The notes under the pieces were generated by a model. It saw nothing but the letters and a program-made list of their open reading frames with translations. It was not told the DNA's origin and made no database searches. The translations under genes and the position numbers were made by a program. Shown piece after piece: positions 25,383-32,815 of a stretch of 47,596 bases of DNA. Positions within the stretch are counted from its first letter, which is position 1. Each line of letters opens with the position of its first letter. The DNA comes from Actinomadura geliboluensis (GTDB taxonomy: Bacteria > Actinomycetota > Actinomycetes > Streptosporangiales > Streptosporangiaceae): contig NZ_VCKZ01000012.1 of NCBI RefSeq assembly GCF_005889745.1, positions 1 through 47,596 on the forward strand, given 5' to 3'.

Positions 25383-26452
25383 GCGACCTGCTGTACTCCG
25401 AGATCGAGACCGACCTGCGCGCCGGCGTCCGCGGGCTGCTCGACGACAAGGCGCCCTGGACGTCCGTGCTCGCCGGCGTCGAGAAGGACGCGCCCTACGA
25501 CGCGGAGCTGTGGCGGGCCGTCGCCGGGCAGCTCGGCTGCGCCGGGCTGCCCGTCCCCGAGGACCTCGGCGGCGCCGGTGCCACCTGGCGCGAGACGGCG
25601 GTGGTCATGGAGGAGCTGGGCCGGTCCGCCGCGCCCGTCCCGTTCCTGACCAGCGCCGTGGTCGCGACCGCCGCGCTGCTGGCCGCCGGCGAGCGGGACC
25701 TGCTCGCCGAGCTCGCCGCGGGGGAGCGGATCGCGGTCCTGGCCGTCCCGTTCAGCACCCCGCCCGGCGGCGCCGCCGCCACCGTGCGGGCGGCGGACGG
25801 GACGCTGACCGGCGAGGTCACCAGCGTCGCCGACGGCATGGCCGCCGATGTCCTGCTCGTCCCGGCCTCCGGCGGCCTGTACGCCGTGGACGCCGCCGAC
25901 GCCCGCCGCACCGCCGTCACCTCCCTCGACATGACCCGGCGCCTCGCCGACGTCGCCTTCTCCGGCGCGCCCGCCCGGCGCGTCGCGGACGGCCTGGACG
26001 CGGTCCGGGCGGCCCTGCTGACCGGTGCGGCGATGCTGGCGTCCGAGCAGCTCGGGCTCGCCGAGCGCTGCCTGGACGACACCGTCGCCTACGTCAAGAC
26101 GCGCTACCAGTTCGGCCGCCCGGTCGGGTCCTACCAGGGCCTCAAGCACCGCCTCGCCGACCTGTGGACGTCCATCACCCAGGCGCGGGCCGTGGCGCGG
26201 CACGCGGCGTCCTGCGTCGCGGCCGGGGACGGGGACGCGCCGATCGCGGTGGCCGTGGCGCAGGCGCACTGCTCGGCCGTCGCCCTCAAGGCGGCGGAGG
26301 AGTGCGTGCAGATGCACGGCGGCATCGGCTTCACCTGGGAGCACCCCGCGCACCTGTACCTGAAGCGCGCCAAGGCCGACTCGATCGCCCTCGGGACGCC
26401 CGACCACCACCGCGCCGCCCTGGCGGAGCTGGTCGACCTGCCCCCGGCGTGA
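25379..26452 (+). CDS. Acyl-CoA dehydrogenase, partner subunit
   Basis: A 357-residue divergent ACAD starting in an ATGA overlap with the previous gene. PVPEDLGGAGATWRETAVVMEELGR is the N-terminal helical domain, the middle beta-domain is shortened and lacks the usual FAD-contact motif, and the C-terminal part keeps RYQFGRPVGSYQGLKHRLAD and ECVQMHGGIGFTWEHPAHLYL. The catalytic YEGT/IEGGT segment is replaced by IALGTPDHHR, so the Glu is absent. It is therefore the non-catalytic, FAD-sharing half of a heteromeric dehydrogenase. Confidence 0.88.
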   Translation: MSDLLYSEIETDLRAGVRGLLDDKAPWTSVLAGVEKDAPYDAELWRAVAGQLGCAGLPVPEDLGGAGATWRETAVVMEELGRSAAPVPFLTSAVVATAALLAAGERDLLAELAAGERIAVLAVPFSTPPGGAAATVRAADGTLTGEVTSVADGMAADVLLVPASGGLYAVDAADARRTAVTSLDMTRRLADVAFSGAPARRVADGLDAVRAALLTGAAMLASEQLGLAERCLDDTVAYVKTRYQFGRPVGSYQGLKHRLADLWTSITQARAVARHAASCVAAGDGDAPIAVAVAQAHCSAVALKAAEECVQMHGGIGFTWEHPAHLYLKRAKADSIALGTPDHHRAALAELVDLPPA

Positions 26453-26459
26453 CACCGGG

Positions 26460-26488
26460 CCGGGCGGCCCCGCGCCGGGGCCGCCCGG
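26460..26488. terminator. Strong bidirectional hairpin
   Basis: A perfect 13-bp GC stem (CCGGGCGGCCCCG and its complement) with a 3-base loop lies between the convergent ACAD and PLP-enzyme genes. It is the strongest hairpin seen in an intergenic gap of the window. Confidence 0.7.
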
Positions 26489-26490
26489 CC

Positions 26491-26530
26491 GTCAGCCGGT
26501 GATCGCAGCCGTCAGCCGGTGATCACGGCC
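26491..26530. repeat. 20-base tandem duplication at the 3' end of the PLP gene
   Basis: GTCAGCCGGTGATC followed by six bases occurs at 26491-26510 and again at 26511-26530, differing at two positions. The second copy carries the stop codon and last codons of the PLP-enzyme gene; the first is a duplicate of that end lying in the spacer. Confidence 0.7.
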
Positions 26531-27375
26531 AGCACGCGCGCCCCCGGCGGGAAGGCGCCGCGCTCGGCCAGCGCCAGCACGCCGAACATCATCTTCGCCG
26601 TGTAGACGCGGTCGAGGACGACGCCGTGCCGGGCGGCGAAACCGGCGATGAACGCGTCCAGGTCCGGGGTGCGCCTGGCGTAGCCGCCGAAGTGGAAGCC
26701 GCCCTCGACGCGCCAGTCCCCCCGCCGCTCCCCGTACGCCTCGCGCTGGAGCCGCTCGACCTCGCCGGCCATGAAGTCGCCCTTCAGCACCGAGAACCCG
26801 AGGGCCCGCTGGCCCGGGGCCAGGCCCGCGGCGAGGCCGGCGAGCGTCCCGCCCGTCCCGCAGGGGCAGCACACCACGTCGAAGCCCGGCACCTCGGCGC
26901 CCAGTTCCGCGCACCCCTTGAGCGCCAGGGCGTTGCTGCCGCCCTCCGGCAGCAGGTAGAAGTCGCCCCACCGCTCGCGCAGGGCGGCCACGACCTCGGG
27001 GTCGTGCTTGCGGCGGTAGGCGGCGCGGTCCAGGTAGGCGAGGCGCATGCCCATCCGCTGGGCGTACGCCAGCGAGTCGTTCAGCGGCAGATGCTCCTCG
27101 CCCCTGATCACCCCGATGGTCGCGAACCCGAAGATCCGCCCCGCCGCGGCCGCCGCCCGGATGTGGTTGGAGTAGGCGCCGCCGAACGTCAGCAGCGTCC
27201 CGCTCGCGCGGGCCGGTCCGATGTTGTGCCGGAGCTTGCGCCACTTGTTGCCGGGCAGCTCGGGATGGACGAGGTCGTCGCGCTTCAGGAACAGCCGCAC
27301 GCCGCGCCGCGCGGCCCGGTCGTCGGCCAGCTCCACCACGGGGGACGCCGGCAGGGCCGGAACCGGCGGCGTCAC
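26512..27375 (-). CDS. PLP-dependent ACC deaminase/D-cysteine desulfhydrase family enzyme
   Basis: A 287-residue fold-type II PLP enzyme. The PLP lysine is in LPGNKWRKLRHNI near residue 40, followed by LTFGGAYSNHIRAAAAAG, and the phosphate-binding loop is CPCGTGGTLAGLAAGL. The family includes D-cysteine desulfhydrase, ACC deaminase and L-cysteate lyase; substrate residues do not allow a choice. The GTG start overlaps the adenylate kinase stop as GTGA, so the two are translationally coupled. About 30 residues shorter than the E. coli enzyme, mostly at the N-terminus. Confidence 0.85.
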   Translation of the reverse strand: MTPPVPALPASPVVELADDRAARRGVRLFLKRDDLVHPELPGNKWRKLRHNIGPARASGTLLTFGGAYSNHIRAAAAAGRIFGFATIGVIRGEEHLPLNDSLAYAQRMGMRLAYLDRAAYRRKHDPEVVAALRERWGDFYLLPEGGSNALALKGCAELGAEVPGFDVVCCPCGTGGTLAGLAAGLAPGQRALGFSVLKGDFMAGEVERLQREAYGERRGDWRVEGGFHFGGYARRTPDLDAFIAGFAARHGVVLDRVYTAKMMFGVLALAERGAFPPGARVLAVITG

Positions 27376-28016
27376 CGGGGCGCCGGGAGCCCGAGCTTCG
27401 CGCGCAGCGTCCGCTGCACCTCGTCGATGCCCGGCCGCGCGTCCACGGTGACCACGTACTCCTTGCGGCCGAACAGCTCCAGGATCGGGTCGGTCTTGGC
27501 GTGGTAGTCGCGCAGCCGCTCGGCGAGCGCCTCCGGAGTGTCGTCCTCGCGCGTCACCAGCTCGCCGCCGCACACGTCGCAGCGGCCCTCCTGCGTCGGG
27601 CGGTCGGCGATCAGGTTGTAGTCCATCCCGCACCGCGCGCACAGCCGGCGGCCGAGCACCCGGCGGCGGACCTCCGCGTCCGGCAGGTCGAGGTGGATCA
27701 CGCCGTCGATGTCGTAGCTCTCCAGGAAGAACTCGGTCTGCCGCCGGCTGCGCGGGAACCCGTCGACGACGAACCCGTAGTTCCAGTCGTGCTGCTCCAG
27801 CCGCTGCCGGACGACGCTCTCGGCGAGGTCGTCGCCGACCAGCTCGCCCGCCGCCATCGTCCGCCGCACCTGCGCGCCCAGCTTGGTGTGGTTCTTGACG
27901 TGCCAGCGGAAGATGTCCCCGACGCTGATGTGCACGATGTCCAGATCCCGCGCGAGCAGTCCCGACTGCGTCCCCTTGCCGCTGCCGATGGCGCCGATGA
28001 TGACGTACTTGCGCAT
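27372..28016 (-). CDS. Adenylate kinase family nucleotide kinase with zinc LID
   Basis: A 214-residue nucleoside monophosphate kinase. The P-loop is GAIGSGKGTQ (8-17) instead of the usual GxPGAGKGTQ; the NMP-binding DGFPRSRRQ is at 85-93, and the LID has four cysteines (126, 129, 146, 149) in CARC...CDVC, a structural zinc site. It lies outside the ribosomal-protein/secY cluster where housekeeping adk usually sits, so it is probably a second copy or a related kinase. Coupled to the PLP enzyme by a GTGA overlap. The leader has only a weak ribosome-binding site. Confidence 0.82.
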   Translation of the reverse strand: MRKYVIIGAIGSGKGTQSGLLARDLDIVHISVGDIFRWHVKNHTKLGAQVRRTMAAGELVGDDLAESVVRQRLEQHDWNYGFVVDGFPRSRRQTEFFLESYDIDGVIHLDLPDAEVRRRVLGRRLCARCGMDYNLIADRPTQEGRCDVCGGELVTREDDTPEALAERLRDYHAKTDPILELFGRKEYVVTVDARPGIDEVQRTLRAKLGLPAPR

Positions 28017-28072
28017 GCGGCAAGCCTATGCGCCGGGCCGGGGCGGGAACGGGCGAACAGCGCGGCGCCCGC

Positions 28073-28627
28073 TCAGAGCGGCAGCCGCAGCCGCCGTCCC
28101 AGCCTGCGGAAACGCGAGCCGGGGACGTGCTCGGGCGACTCGTCCGGCACGACCAGGCCTTCCAGCAGCGTCTCGAACGAGGGCTGCCGGACGCACACCA
28201 GCGTCGCGCGGGCCCGCCGGGCGCAGTGCAGCCGCACCGACGGCCGCAGCAGCCGCGAGAACGGGCCGCGCGTCCCGTGCCCGACGACCAGGATGTCGTC
28301 GTCGCCCGCCAGCCGCACCAGCGCGGCGCCCGGCTCGCCGACCAGCGCGAGCGCGGTCAGCTCCACCCCGGCCGGCGGTCCGCCGGACACCTCGGTGAGC
28401 AGCCGGGCGATCAGCTCGGCGCCGGAGGCGCGCAGCGCCTCGGTGATGCCGCAGCCGAGCTGCCCGGCCGCCGACACGTGCGGCGGCAGCGGCGCCGCGT
28501 GCGCGATGAGCAGCGGCAGCCGGCGCAGCCGCGCCGCGCCGATCGCCCAGGAGAGCGCGCAGCGGGCGCCCGCGGAGTCGTCCACCCCCACCACGATGCG
28601 GGGACCGCCCTCCGGTCTCGCGATCAC
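28073..28627 (-). CDS. Universal stress protein
   Basis: A 184-residue UspA-fold protein. RIVVGVDDSAGARCALSWAIG is the N-terminal strand and helix, and VVGHGTRGPFSRLLRPSVRLHCARRARATLVCV carries the G-2x-G-9x-S ATP-binding pattern. A 35-residue Arg-rich tail follows the domain. GGAGGGG precedes the GTG start. It lies 56 bases upstream of the adenylate kinase on the same strand, so co-transcription is possible. Confidence 0.85.
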   Translation of the reverse strand: MIARPEGGPRIVVGVDDSAGARCALSWAIGAARLRRLPLLIAHAAPLPPHVSAAGQLGCGITEALRASGAELIARLLTEVSGGPPAGVELTALALVGEPGAALVRLAGDDDILVVGHGTRGPFSRLLRPSVRLHCARRARATLVCVRQPSFETLLEGLVVPDESPEHVPGSRFRRLGRRLRLPL

Positions 28628-28694
28628 GACCCCTCCTGTGCGCCGGGTGCCAGCAGTTTAGGCATACCCCCTCCGGTGCGGGGAGTGCCACGTT

Positions 28695-28714
28695 GCGGAA
28701 ACGGTGTTTTCCGC
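28695..28714. promoter_or_regulatory. Inverted repeat before the XdhC-like gene
   Basis: GCGGAAA and TTTCCGC form a perfect 7-bp inverted repeat with a 6-base spacer in the divergent spacer between the stress-protein and XdhC-like genes. It is an operator candidate for either. The TTTCC/GGAAA half-sites resemble those of the pca and pob sites but in the opposite arrangement. Confidence 0.35.
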
Positions 28715-28766
28715 TGGAAGGCGTGGCCGCTGGACCGGCCGCCGCCGCGCGCGGCACACTTCGGGT

Positions 28767-29264
28767 ATGGGAGCACCGCACGAGAACGACCCGTCCTGCG
28801 CCGTCGCGCACGGCGACGTCCCGCCCGCCGCGCAGGAGCGGACGCTGGTCGCGGTGTTCGCCGGCCCCGTCGCCGACCACCTGCTGCGCTACGGCGCCGA
28901 CCTCGGCTACCGCACCTTCCTCGTCGACCCCGACAAGGACCGCGAGGGCGCCGCCGACCTGCCGCCGCTGGACGGCACCGCCGACGTGGTCGTCACCGAC
29001 CACCACCGCCCCGAGCTCGGGCCCGTGCTGCGCGACGTGCTGACGCAGCCCGTCCGGTGGGTCGGCGTCATGGGCAACCCCCGGCACCCCGCCCCGCACA
29101 TCCCGGCGCTCACCGAGCTCGGCGTCCCCGCGAGCGAGATCGCCCGGGTGCACCGGCCCATCGGCCTCAACATCGGCTCGAAGACCCCCGCGGAGATCGC
29201 CATCGCCGCGCTCGCCGGGCTGATCGCCGACCGCAACGGCCGCCCCGGCGGCTTCGAGTTCTAG
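28767..29264 (+). CDS. XdhC/CoxI-like Rossmann domain protein
   Basis: A 165-residue protein made only of the C-terminal XdhC domain. TLVAVFAGPVADHLLRYGADLGYRTFLVD is the nucleotide-binding start, and RVHRPIGLNIGSKTPAEIAIAALAGLI near the end is the family signature (usual PIGLDIGARTPEEIA). XdhC proteins sulfurate or insert the molybdenum cofactor into xanthine dehydrogenase-family enzymes. The N-terminal XdhC/CoxI domain and any molybdenum hydroxylase gene are absent here. ATG 28767 has no strong ribosome-binding site. Eleven bases separate it from the next gene. Confidence 0.8.
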   Translation: MGAPHENDPSCAVAHGDVPPAAQERTLVAVFAGPVADHLLRYGADLGYRTFLVDPDKDREGAADLPPLDGTADVVVTDHHRPELGPVLRDVLTQPVRWVGVMGNPRHPAPHIPALTELGVPASEIARVHRPIGLNIGSKTPAEIAIAALAGLIADRNGRPGGFEF

Positions 29265-29275
29265 CGGCCCGCGGG

Positions 29276-30319
29276 GTGCGAGCCGTCGCCTACGACGCGT
29301 TCCGGGCGCCGCCGGACGTCCGGGACCTGCCCGACCCGCCGGTGCCCGCCGGCGGCGCGGTCATCCGGGTCGAGGCCACCGGCGCCTGCCGCAGCGACTG
29401 GCACGGCTGGCAGGGCCACGACCCCGACATCCGGTCCTTCCCGCACGTCCCCGGCCACGAGCTGGCCGGCACGGTCGCGGAGGTCGGCGCCGGGGTCGCC
29501 CTCCACCGGCCCGGCGACCGGGTGACCGCCCCGTTCGTGTGCGCGTGCGGCCGCTGCCCCGCCTGCGCGGCGGGGGACCAGCAGGTCTGCGAGGAGCAGA
29601 CCCAGCCGGGCTTCACCCACTGGGGGTCGTTCGCCCAGTACGTCGCCGTCCACAACGCCGACGTCAACCTCGTGCGGCTGCCCGAGGGGATGCCCTTCAC
29701 CACCGCCGCCGCGCTCGGCTGCCGGTTCGCGACCGCGTTCCGGGCCGTCACCGCGCAGGGCGGCGCCGGCCCCGGCCGGTGGGTCGCGGTGCACGGCTGC
29801 GGCGGCCTCGGCCTGTCCGCCGTCATGATCGCCGCGGCGGCGGGCGCCCGCGTGGTCGCCGTCGACGTCTCGCCGCGCGCGCTGGAGCTGGCGCGCCGCT
29901 GCGGCGCCGCCGCCGTCGTCGACGCCTCCGGGCACGACGACGTCGCCGCAGCCGTCCGCGACGCCAGCGGCGGCGGCGCGCACCTGTCCCTGGACGCCCT
30001 CGGCAGCCCCGCCACCGCCCGCGCCTCCGTCGCCTCACTGCGCCGCCGCGGCCGGCACGTCCAGGTCGGGCTGCTGCCGCCCGGCGCGGGCCGCGCCGAC
30101 CTCCCGATGGACCGGGTCATCGCCTGGGAGCTGGAGATCGCCGGCAGCCACGGGATGCCCGCGCACGCCTACGGCCCGATGCTGGAGCTGGTGCGCGCCG
30201 GCGCGCTGCGCCCCGACCTCCTCGTCGCCCGCGTCCTGCCGCTCGGCGACGGGCCCGCGGCCCTCACCGCGCCCGCCGGCCCCGGCATCACGGTGCTCGA
30301 ACCGCACCGGGAGGCGTAG
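29276..30319 (+). CDS. Zinc-dependent alcohol dehydrogenase (MDR family)
   Basis: A 347-residue medium-chain dehydrogenase. Catalytic zinc ligands are in GACRSDWHGW and VPGHELAG, structural zinc cysteines in CACGRCPACAAGDQQVC, and the cofactor site is HGCGGLGLSAVMIAAAAGARVVAVD, with Asp favouring NAD. The GTG start has only a weak GCGGGG before it. It follows the XdhC-like gene by 11 bases, so both are in one transcript, though a functional link is not obvious. Substrate unknown. Confidence 0.88.
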   Translation: MRAVAYDAFRAPPDVRDLPDPPVPAGGAVIRVEATGACRSDWHGWQGHDPDIRSFPHVPGHELAGTVAEVGAGVALHRPGDRVTAPFVCACGRCPACAAGDQQVCEEQTQPGFTHWGSFAQYVAVHNADVNLVRLPEGMPFTTAAALGCRFATAFRAVTAQGGAGPGRWVAVHGCGGLGLSAVMIAAAAGARVVAVDVSPRALELARRCGAAAVVDASGHDDVAAAVRDASGGGAHLSLDALGSPATARASVASLRRRGRHVQVGLLPPGAGRADLPMDRVIAWELEIAGSHGMPAHAYGPMLELVRAGALRPDLLVARVLPLGDGPAALTAPAGPGITVLEPHREA

Positions 30320-30340
30320 CCGGCGGACCCGCGCGGCGCC

Positions 30341-30359
30341 CGGTCCGGCCGCGGGACCG
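30341..30359. terminator. Hairpin after the alcohol dehydrogenase
   Basis: A 6-bp stem (CGGTCC / GGACCG) with a 7-base GC loop lies 21 bases after the stop codon. It is a modest terminator candidate. Confidence 0.35.
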
Positions 30360-30478
30360 TGCGTAGGATGAAGGCGTTGCACGCGTTCTGTCGGTGGGGT
30401 CGCCTACGGTCGCCGGAGACGGGGCCGTCCGGCCGCGCCGTCCGAGCGATGCCGCCGAACGCGAAGGTGACCATCACC

Positions 30479-31456
30479 ATGGCGAACACCACGATCCAGT
30501 CAGACCGCGACTTCCAGCAGCTCGCCGACCCGTACCGGCGGGAGCTGCTCGCGCACTGCTACCGGATGCTGGGGTCCATCCACGACGCCGAGGACCTCGT
30601 CCAGGAGACCTACCTGCGGGCCTGGCGGTCCTACGGCGACTTCGAGGGCCGGTCGTCGCTGCGGACGTGGCTGTACCGGATCGCCACCAACGTGTGCCTC
30701 ACCGCGATCGACCAGCGCGGCAAGCGGCCCATGCCGTCGGGCCTCGGCGCGCCGAGCGAGGAGCCGGAGCGGCCCGTGGTCGCCTCGCCCGAGGTGCCGT
30801 GGCTGGAGCCCGCGCCCGACACGGTCCTCGGCGCGGACGCCGCCGACCCCGCCACGATCGTCGCGGCCCGCGAGAGCACCCGGCTGGCGTTCGTCGCGGC
30901 GCTGCAGCACCTGCCCGCCAAGCAGCGGGTCGTGCTGATCCTGCGGGACGTGCTGAAGTGGCGGGCGGCCGAGGTCGCCGAGCTGCTCGGCACCTCCACG
31001 GCGGCGGTCAACAGCGCGCTGCAGCGGGCGCGATCCCAGCTGGAGCAGGACGCGCCGATGCGCGACGAGCTGGTCGAGCCGACCGACCCCGCCCAGCGCG
31101 ACCTGCTGGAGCGGTACGCCAAGGCGTTCGAGGACGCCGACATCGCCGGGCTCATCGAGCTGTTCAAGAAGGACGTCGTCTGGGAGATGCCGCCGTTCCC
31201 CGAGTGGTTCGTCGGCGCCGAGAACGTGGTGCGGCTCATCGCCGCCCAGTGCGCGCCCGGCCCCGGCGACCTCCGGATGGTGCCGGCCGCCGCGAACGGG
31301 CAGCCCGCGTTCGGCCTCTACAAGCGCGCCGACGACGGCGTCCACCGCGCCTACCAGCTGCAGGTGCTGAGCGTCACCGAGCACGGCGTCGCGCACGCCT
31401 CGGTGTTCTTCGACACGAGCCTGTTCCCGCTGTTCGGGCTGGCCGAGCGCCTCTGA
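30479..31456 (+). CDS. ECF sigma factor with C-terminal SnoaL-like domain (SigG/SigX5-like)
   Basis: A 325-residue extracytoplasmic-function sigma factor. Region 2 is AHCYRMLGSIHDAEDLVQETYLRAWRSYGDFEGRSSLRTWLYRIATNV (about 25-75) and region 4 is LQHLPAKQRVVLILRDVLKWRAAEVAELLGTSTAAVNSALQRARSQL (about 140-190). A 120-residue SnoaL-like domain follows (LLERYAKAFEDADIAGLIELFKKDVVWEMPPFPEWF); in ECF41-type factors such tails replace an anti-sigma factor. No anti-sigma gene is adjacent. ATG 30479 has GAAGG upstream; ATG 30449 is an alternative. It lies 103 bases before the pca operon, on the same strand. Confidence 0.88.
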   Translation: MANTTIQSDRDFQQLADPYRRELLAHCYRMLGSIHDAEDLVQETYLRAWRSYGDFEGRSSLRTWLYRIATNVCLTAIDQRGKRPMPSGLGAPSEEPERPVVASPEVPWLEPAPDTVLGADAADPATIVAARESTRLAFVAALQHLPAKQRVVLILRDVLKWRAAEVAELLGTSTAAVNSALQRARSQLEQDAPMRDELVEPTDPAQRDLLERYAKAFEDADIAGLIELFKKDVVWEMPPFPEWFVGAENVVRLIAAQCAPGPGDLRMVPAAANGQPAFGLYKRADDGVHRAYQLQVLSVTEHGVAHASVFFDTSLFPLFGLAERL

Positions 31457-31468
31457 GCGGCCGCCCCC

Positions 31469-31487
31469 GTTTCCATTGGGCGGAAAC
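31469..31487. promoter_or_regulatory. Candidate IclR (PcaR) operator before pcaH
   Basis: GTTTCC-attgggc-GGAAAC is a perfect 6-bp inverted repeat with a 7-base spacer, centred 82 bases before the pcaH start. A near-copy, including most of the spacer, lies before pobA at 36015-36033. This shared site is best explained by the IclR regulator encoded in the cluster. Confidence 0.65.
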
Positions 31488-31559
31488 CCCGTTCCGGCGC
31501 ACCCGGCGCGGGCTGCCAGGGTGGGTGCACGGTGTCCGCGACGTGGGAAGGGGAGGTCT

Positions 31560-32264
31560 ATGGACCGCGCAGGGACCGGCGGAGGCGGGGAGGGGCGCAC
31601 GACCCACCCGCCCTACCTGTACCCGGGCTACAAGAGCACCGTGCTCCGCGCCCCGGCACAGGAACTGGTCATGCCGAAGCTCGGCCCGGACAGCGTCGAG
31701 CTGACCTCGCCGGTCTTCGGCCACCAGGAGCTCGGCCGGCTGGACGAGGACCTCACCGTCCAGCACGCCGGCGAGCCGCAGGGCCAGCGGATCGTCGTGA
31801 CCGGCCGGGTGTTGGACGGCGCCGGGCGACCGGTGCGCAACGCGCTGGTGGAGATCTGGCAGGCGAACGCCGCCGGCCGCTACAACCACCTCGGCGACAT
31901 CCACCCGGCGCCGCTCGACCCGAACTTCACCGGCGCCGGGCGCTGCCTCACCGACGGCGACGGCCGCTACCGGTTCGTCACGATCAAGCCGGGCGCCTAC
32001 CCGTGGGGCAACCACCACAACGCCTGGCGGCCCGCGCACATCCACTTCTCGGTGTTCGGGACGGCGTTCACCCAGCGGCTCGTCACCCAGATGTACTTCC
32101 CCGGCGACCCGCTGTTCGCCTACGACCCGATCTTCCAGTCGATCCCGGACGAGCGGGACCGGGAGAAGCTGGTCTCCCGGTTCGACCTGGACACCACGAC
32201 GCCCGAATGGGCGCTCGGCTACCAGTGGGACATCGTCCTCGGCGACACCCCGATGGAGGTCTGA
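31560..32264 (+). CDS. pcaH: Protocatechuate 3,4-dioxygenase beta subunit
   Basis: A 234-residue intradiol ring-cleavage subunit carrying the Fe(III) site. The ligands correspond to Tyr in GRYNH, Tyr in GAYPWGN and two His in RPAHIHFS. It opens protocatechuate between the hydroxyls to 3-carboxy-cis,cis-muconate together with PcaG. GGAAGGGGAGG precedes the ATG. It is the first gene of pcaHGBDC, with a one-base overlap to pcaG and an IclR-type operator upstream. Confidence 0.95.
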   Translation: MDRAGTGGGGEGRTTHPPYLYPGYKSTVLRAPAQELVMPKLGPDSVELTSPVFGHQELGRLDEDLTVQHAGEPQGQRIVVTGRVLDGAGRPVRNALVEIWQANAAGRYNHLGDIHPAPLDPNFTGAGRCLTDGDGRYRFVTIKPGAYPWGNHHNAWRPAHIHFSVFGTAFTQRLVTQMYFPGDPLFAYDPIFQSIPDERDREKLVSRFDLDTTTPEWALGYQWDIVLGDTPMEV

Positions 32265-32815
32265 TGAGCACACCGCCCCTCACCACTCCGTCCCAGACCG
32301 TCGGGCCGTTCTTCGGCTACGCGCTGCCGTACGCGGGCGGCCCGGAGGTCGTGCCGCCGTGGCGGCCGGAGGCGATCACGGTGCGCGGCCGGGTGCTCGA
32401 CGGCGCCGGCGAGCCGGTGCCGGACGCGCTGCTGGAGATCTGGCAGCCGGACGCCGACGGCGCGGTCCCGCGCGGCCCCGGCGGGCTGGTCCGGGCCGGG
32501 CACGGGTTCTCCGGCTTCGGCCGCTGCGGCACCGACGCCGCCGGCGGCTACTGGTTCAGCACCCTCAAGCCCGGCGCGGCCGGCGGCGGCGCCCCCTACA
32601 TCGCCGTGCTCGTGTTCGCCCGCGGCCTGCTGAAGCCCGTCTTCACCCGGCTGTACTTCCCCGAGGACGAGGCCGCCCACGCCACCGACCCGCTCCTCGC
32701 GCAGGTCCCGGCGGAGCGGCGCGGCACGCTGGTCGCCGCGCGCGAGGGCGAGCGGGAGTACCGCTTCGACGTCCGGCTGCAAGGGGAAGGGGAGACGGTC
32801 TTCCTTGCCTTCTGA
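32264..32815 (+). CDS. pcaG: Protocatechuate 3,4-dioxygenase alpha subunit
   Basis: A 183-residue non-iron partner subunit of PcaH. TPSQTVGPFFGYALPY at the start, RVLDGAGEPVPDALLEIWQPDADG and TRLYFPEDEAAHATDPLL are typical of PcaG; the His and Tyr iron ligands of PcaH are absent, as expected. TGATG joins it to pcaH with a one-base overlap. It ends in ETVFLAF, close to the usual ETVFFDV. Confidence 0.94.
   Translation: MSTPPLTTPSQTVGPFFGYALPYAGGPEVVPPWRPEAITVRGRVLDGAGEPVPDALLEIWQPDADGAVPRGPGGLVRAGHGFSGFGRCGTDAAGGYWFSTLKPGAAGGGAPYIAVLVFARGLLKPVFTRLYFPEDEAAHATDPLLAQVPAERRGTLVAAREGEREYRFDVRLQGEGETVFLAF

Noticed and set aside
26512..28023. One continuous minus-strand frame across the PLP enzyme and adenylate kinase, suggesting a fusion
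   Set aside because: The upstream part is a different frame from the kinase and has no kinase motifs. The kinase frame itself ends at 27372 in a GTGA overlap.
28028..30319. A 763-codon plus-strand frame that would extend the alcohol dehydrogenase far upstream
   Set aside because: The extension is Arg/Pro/Ala-rich shadow sequence opposite the stress-protein gene and over the XdhC-like gene; MDR homology begins at the GTG at 29276.
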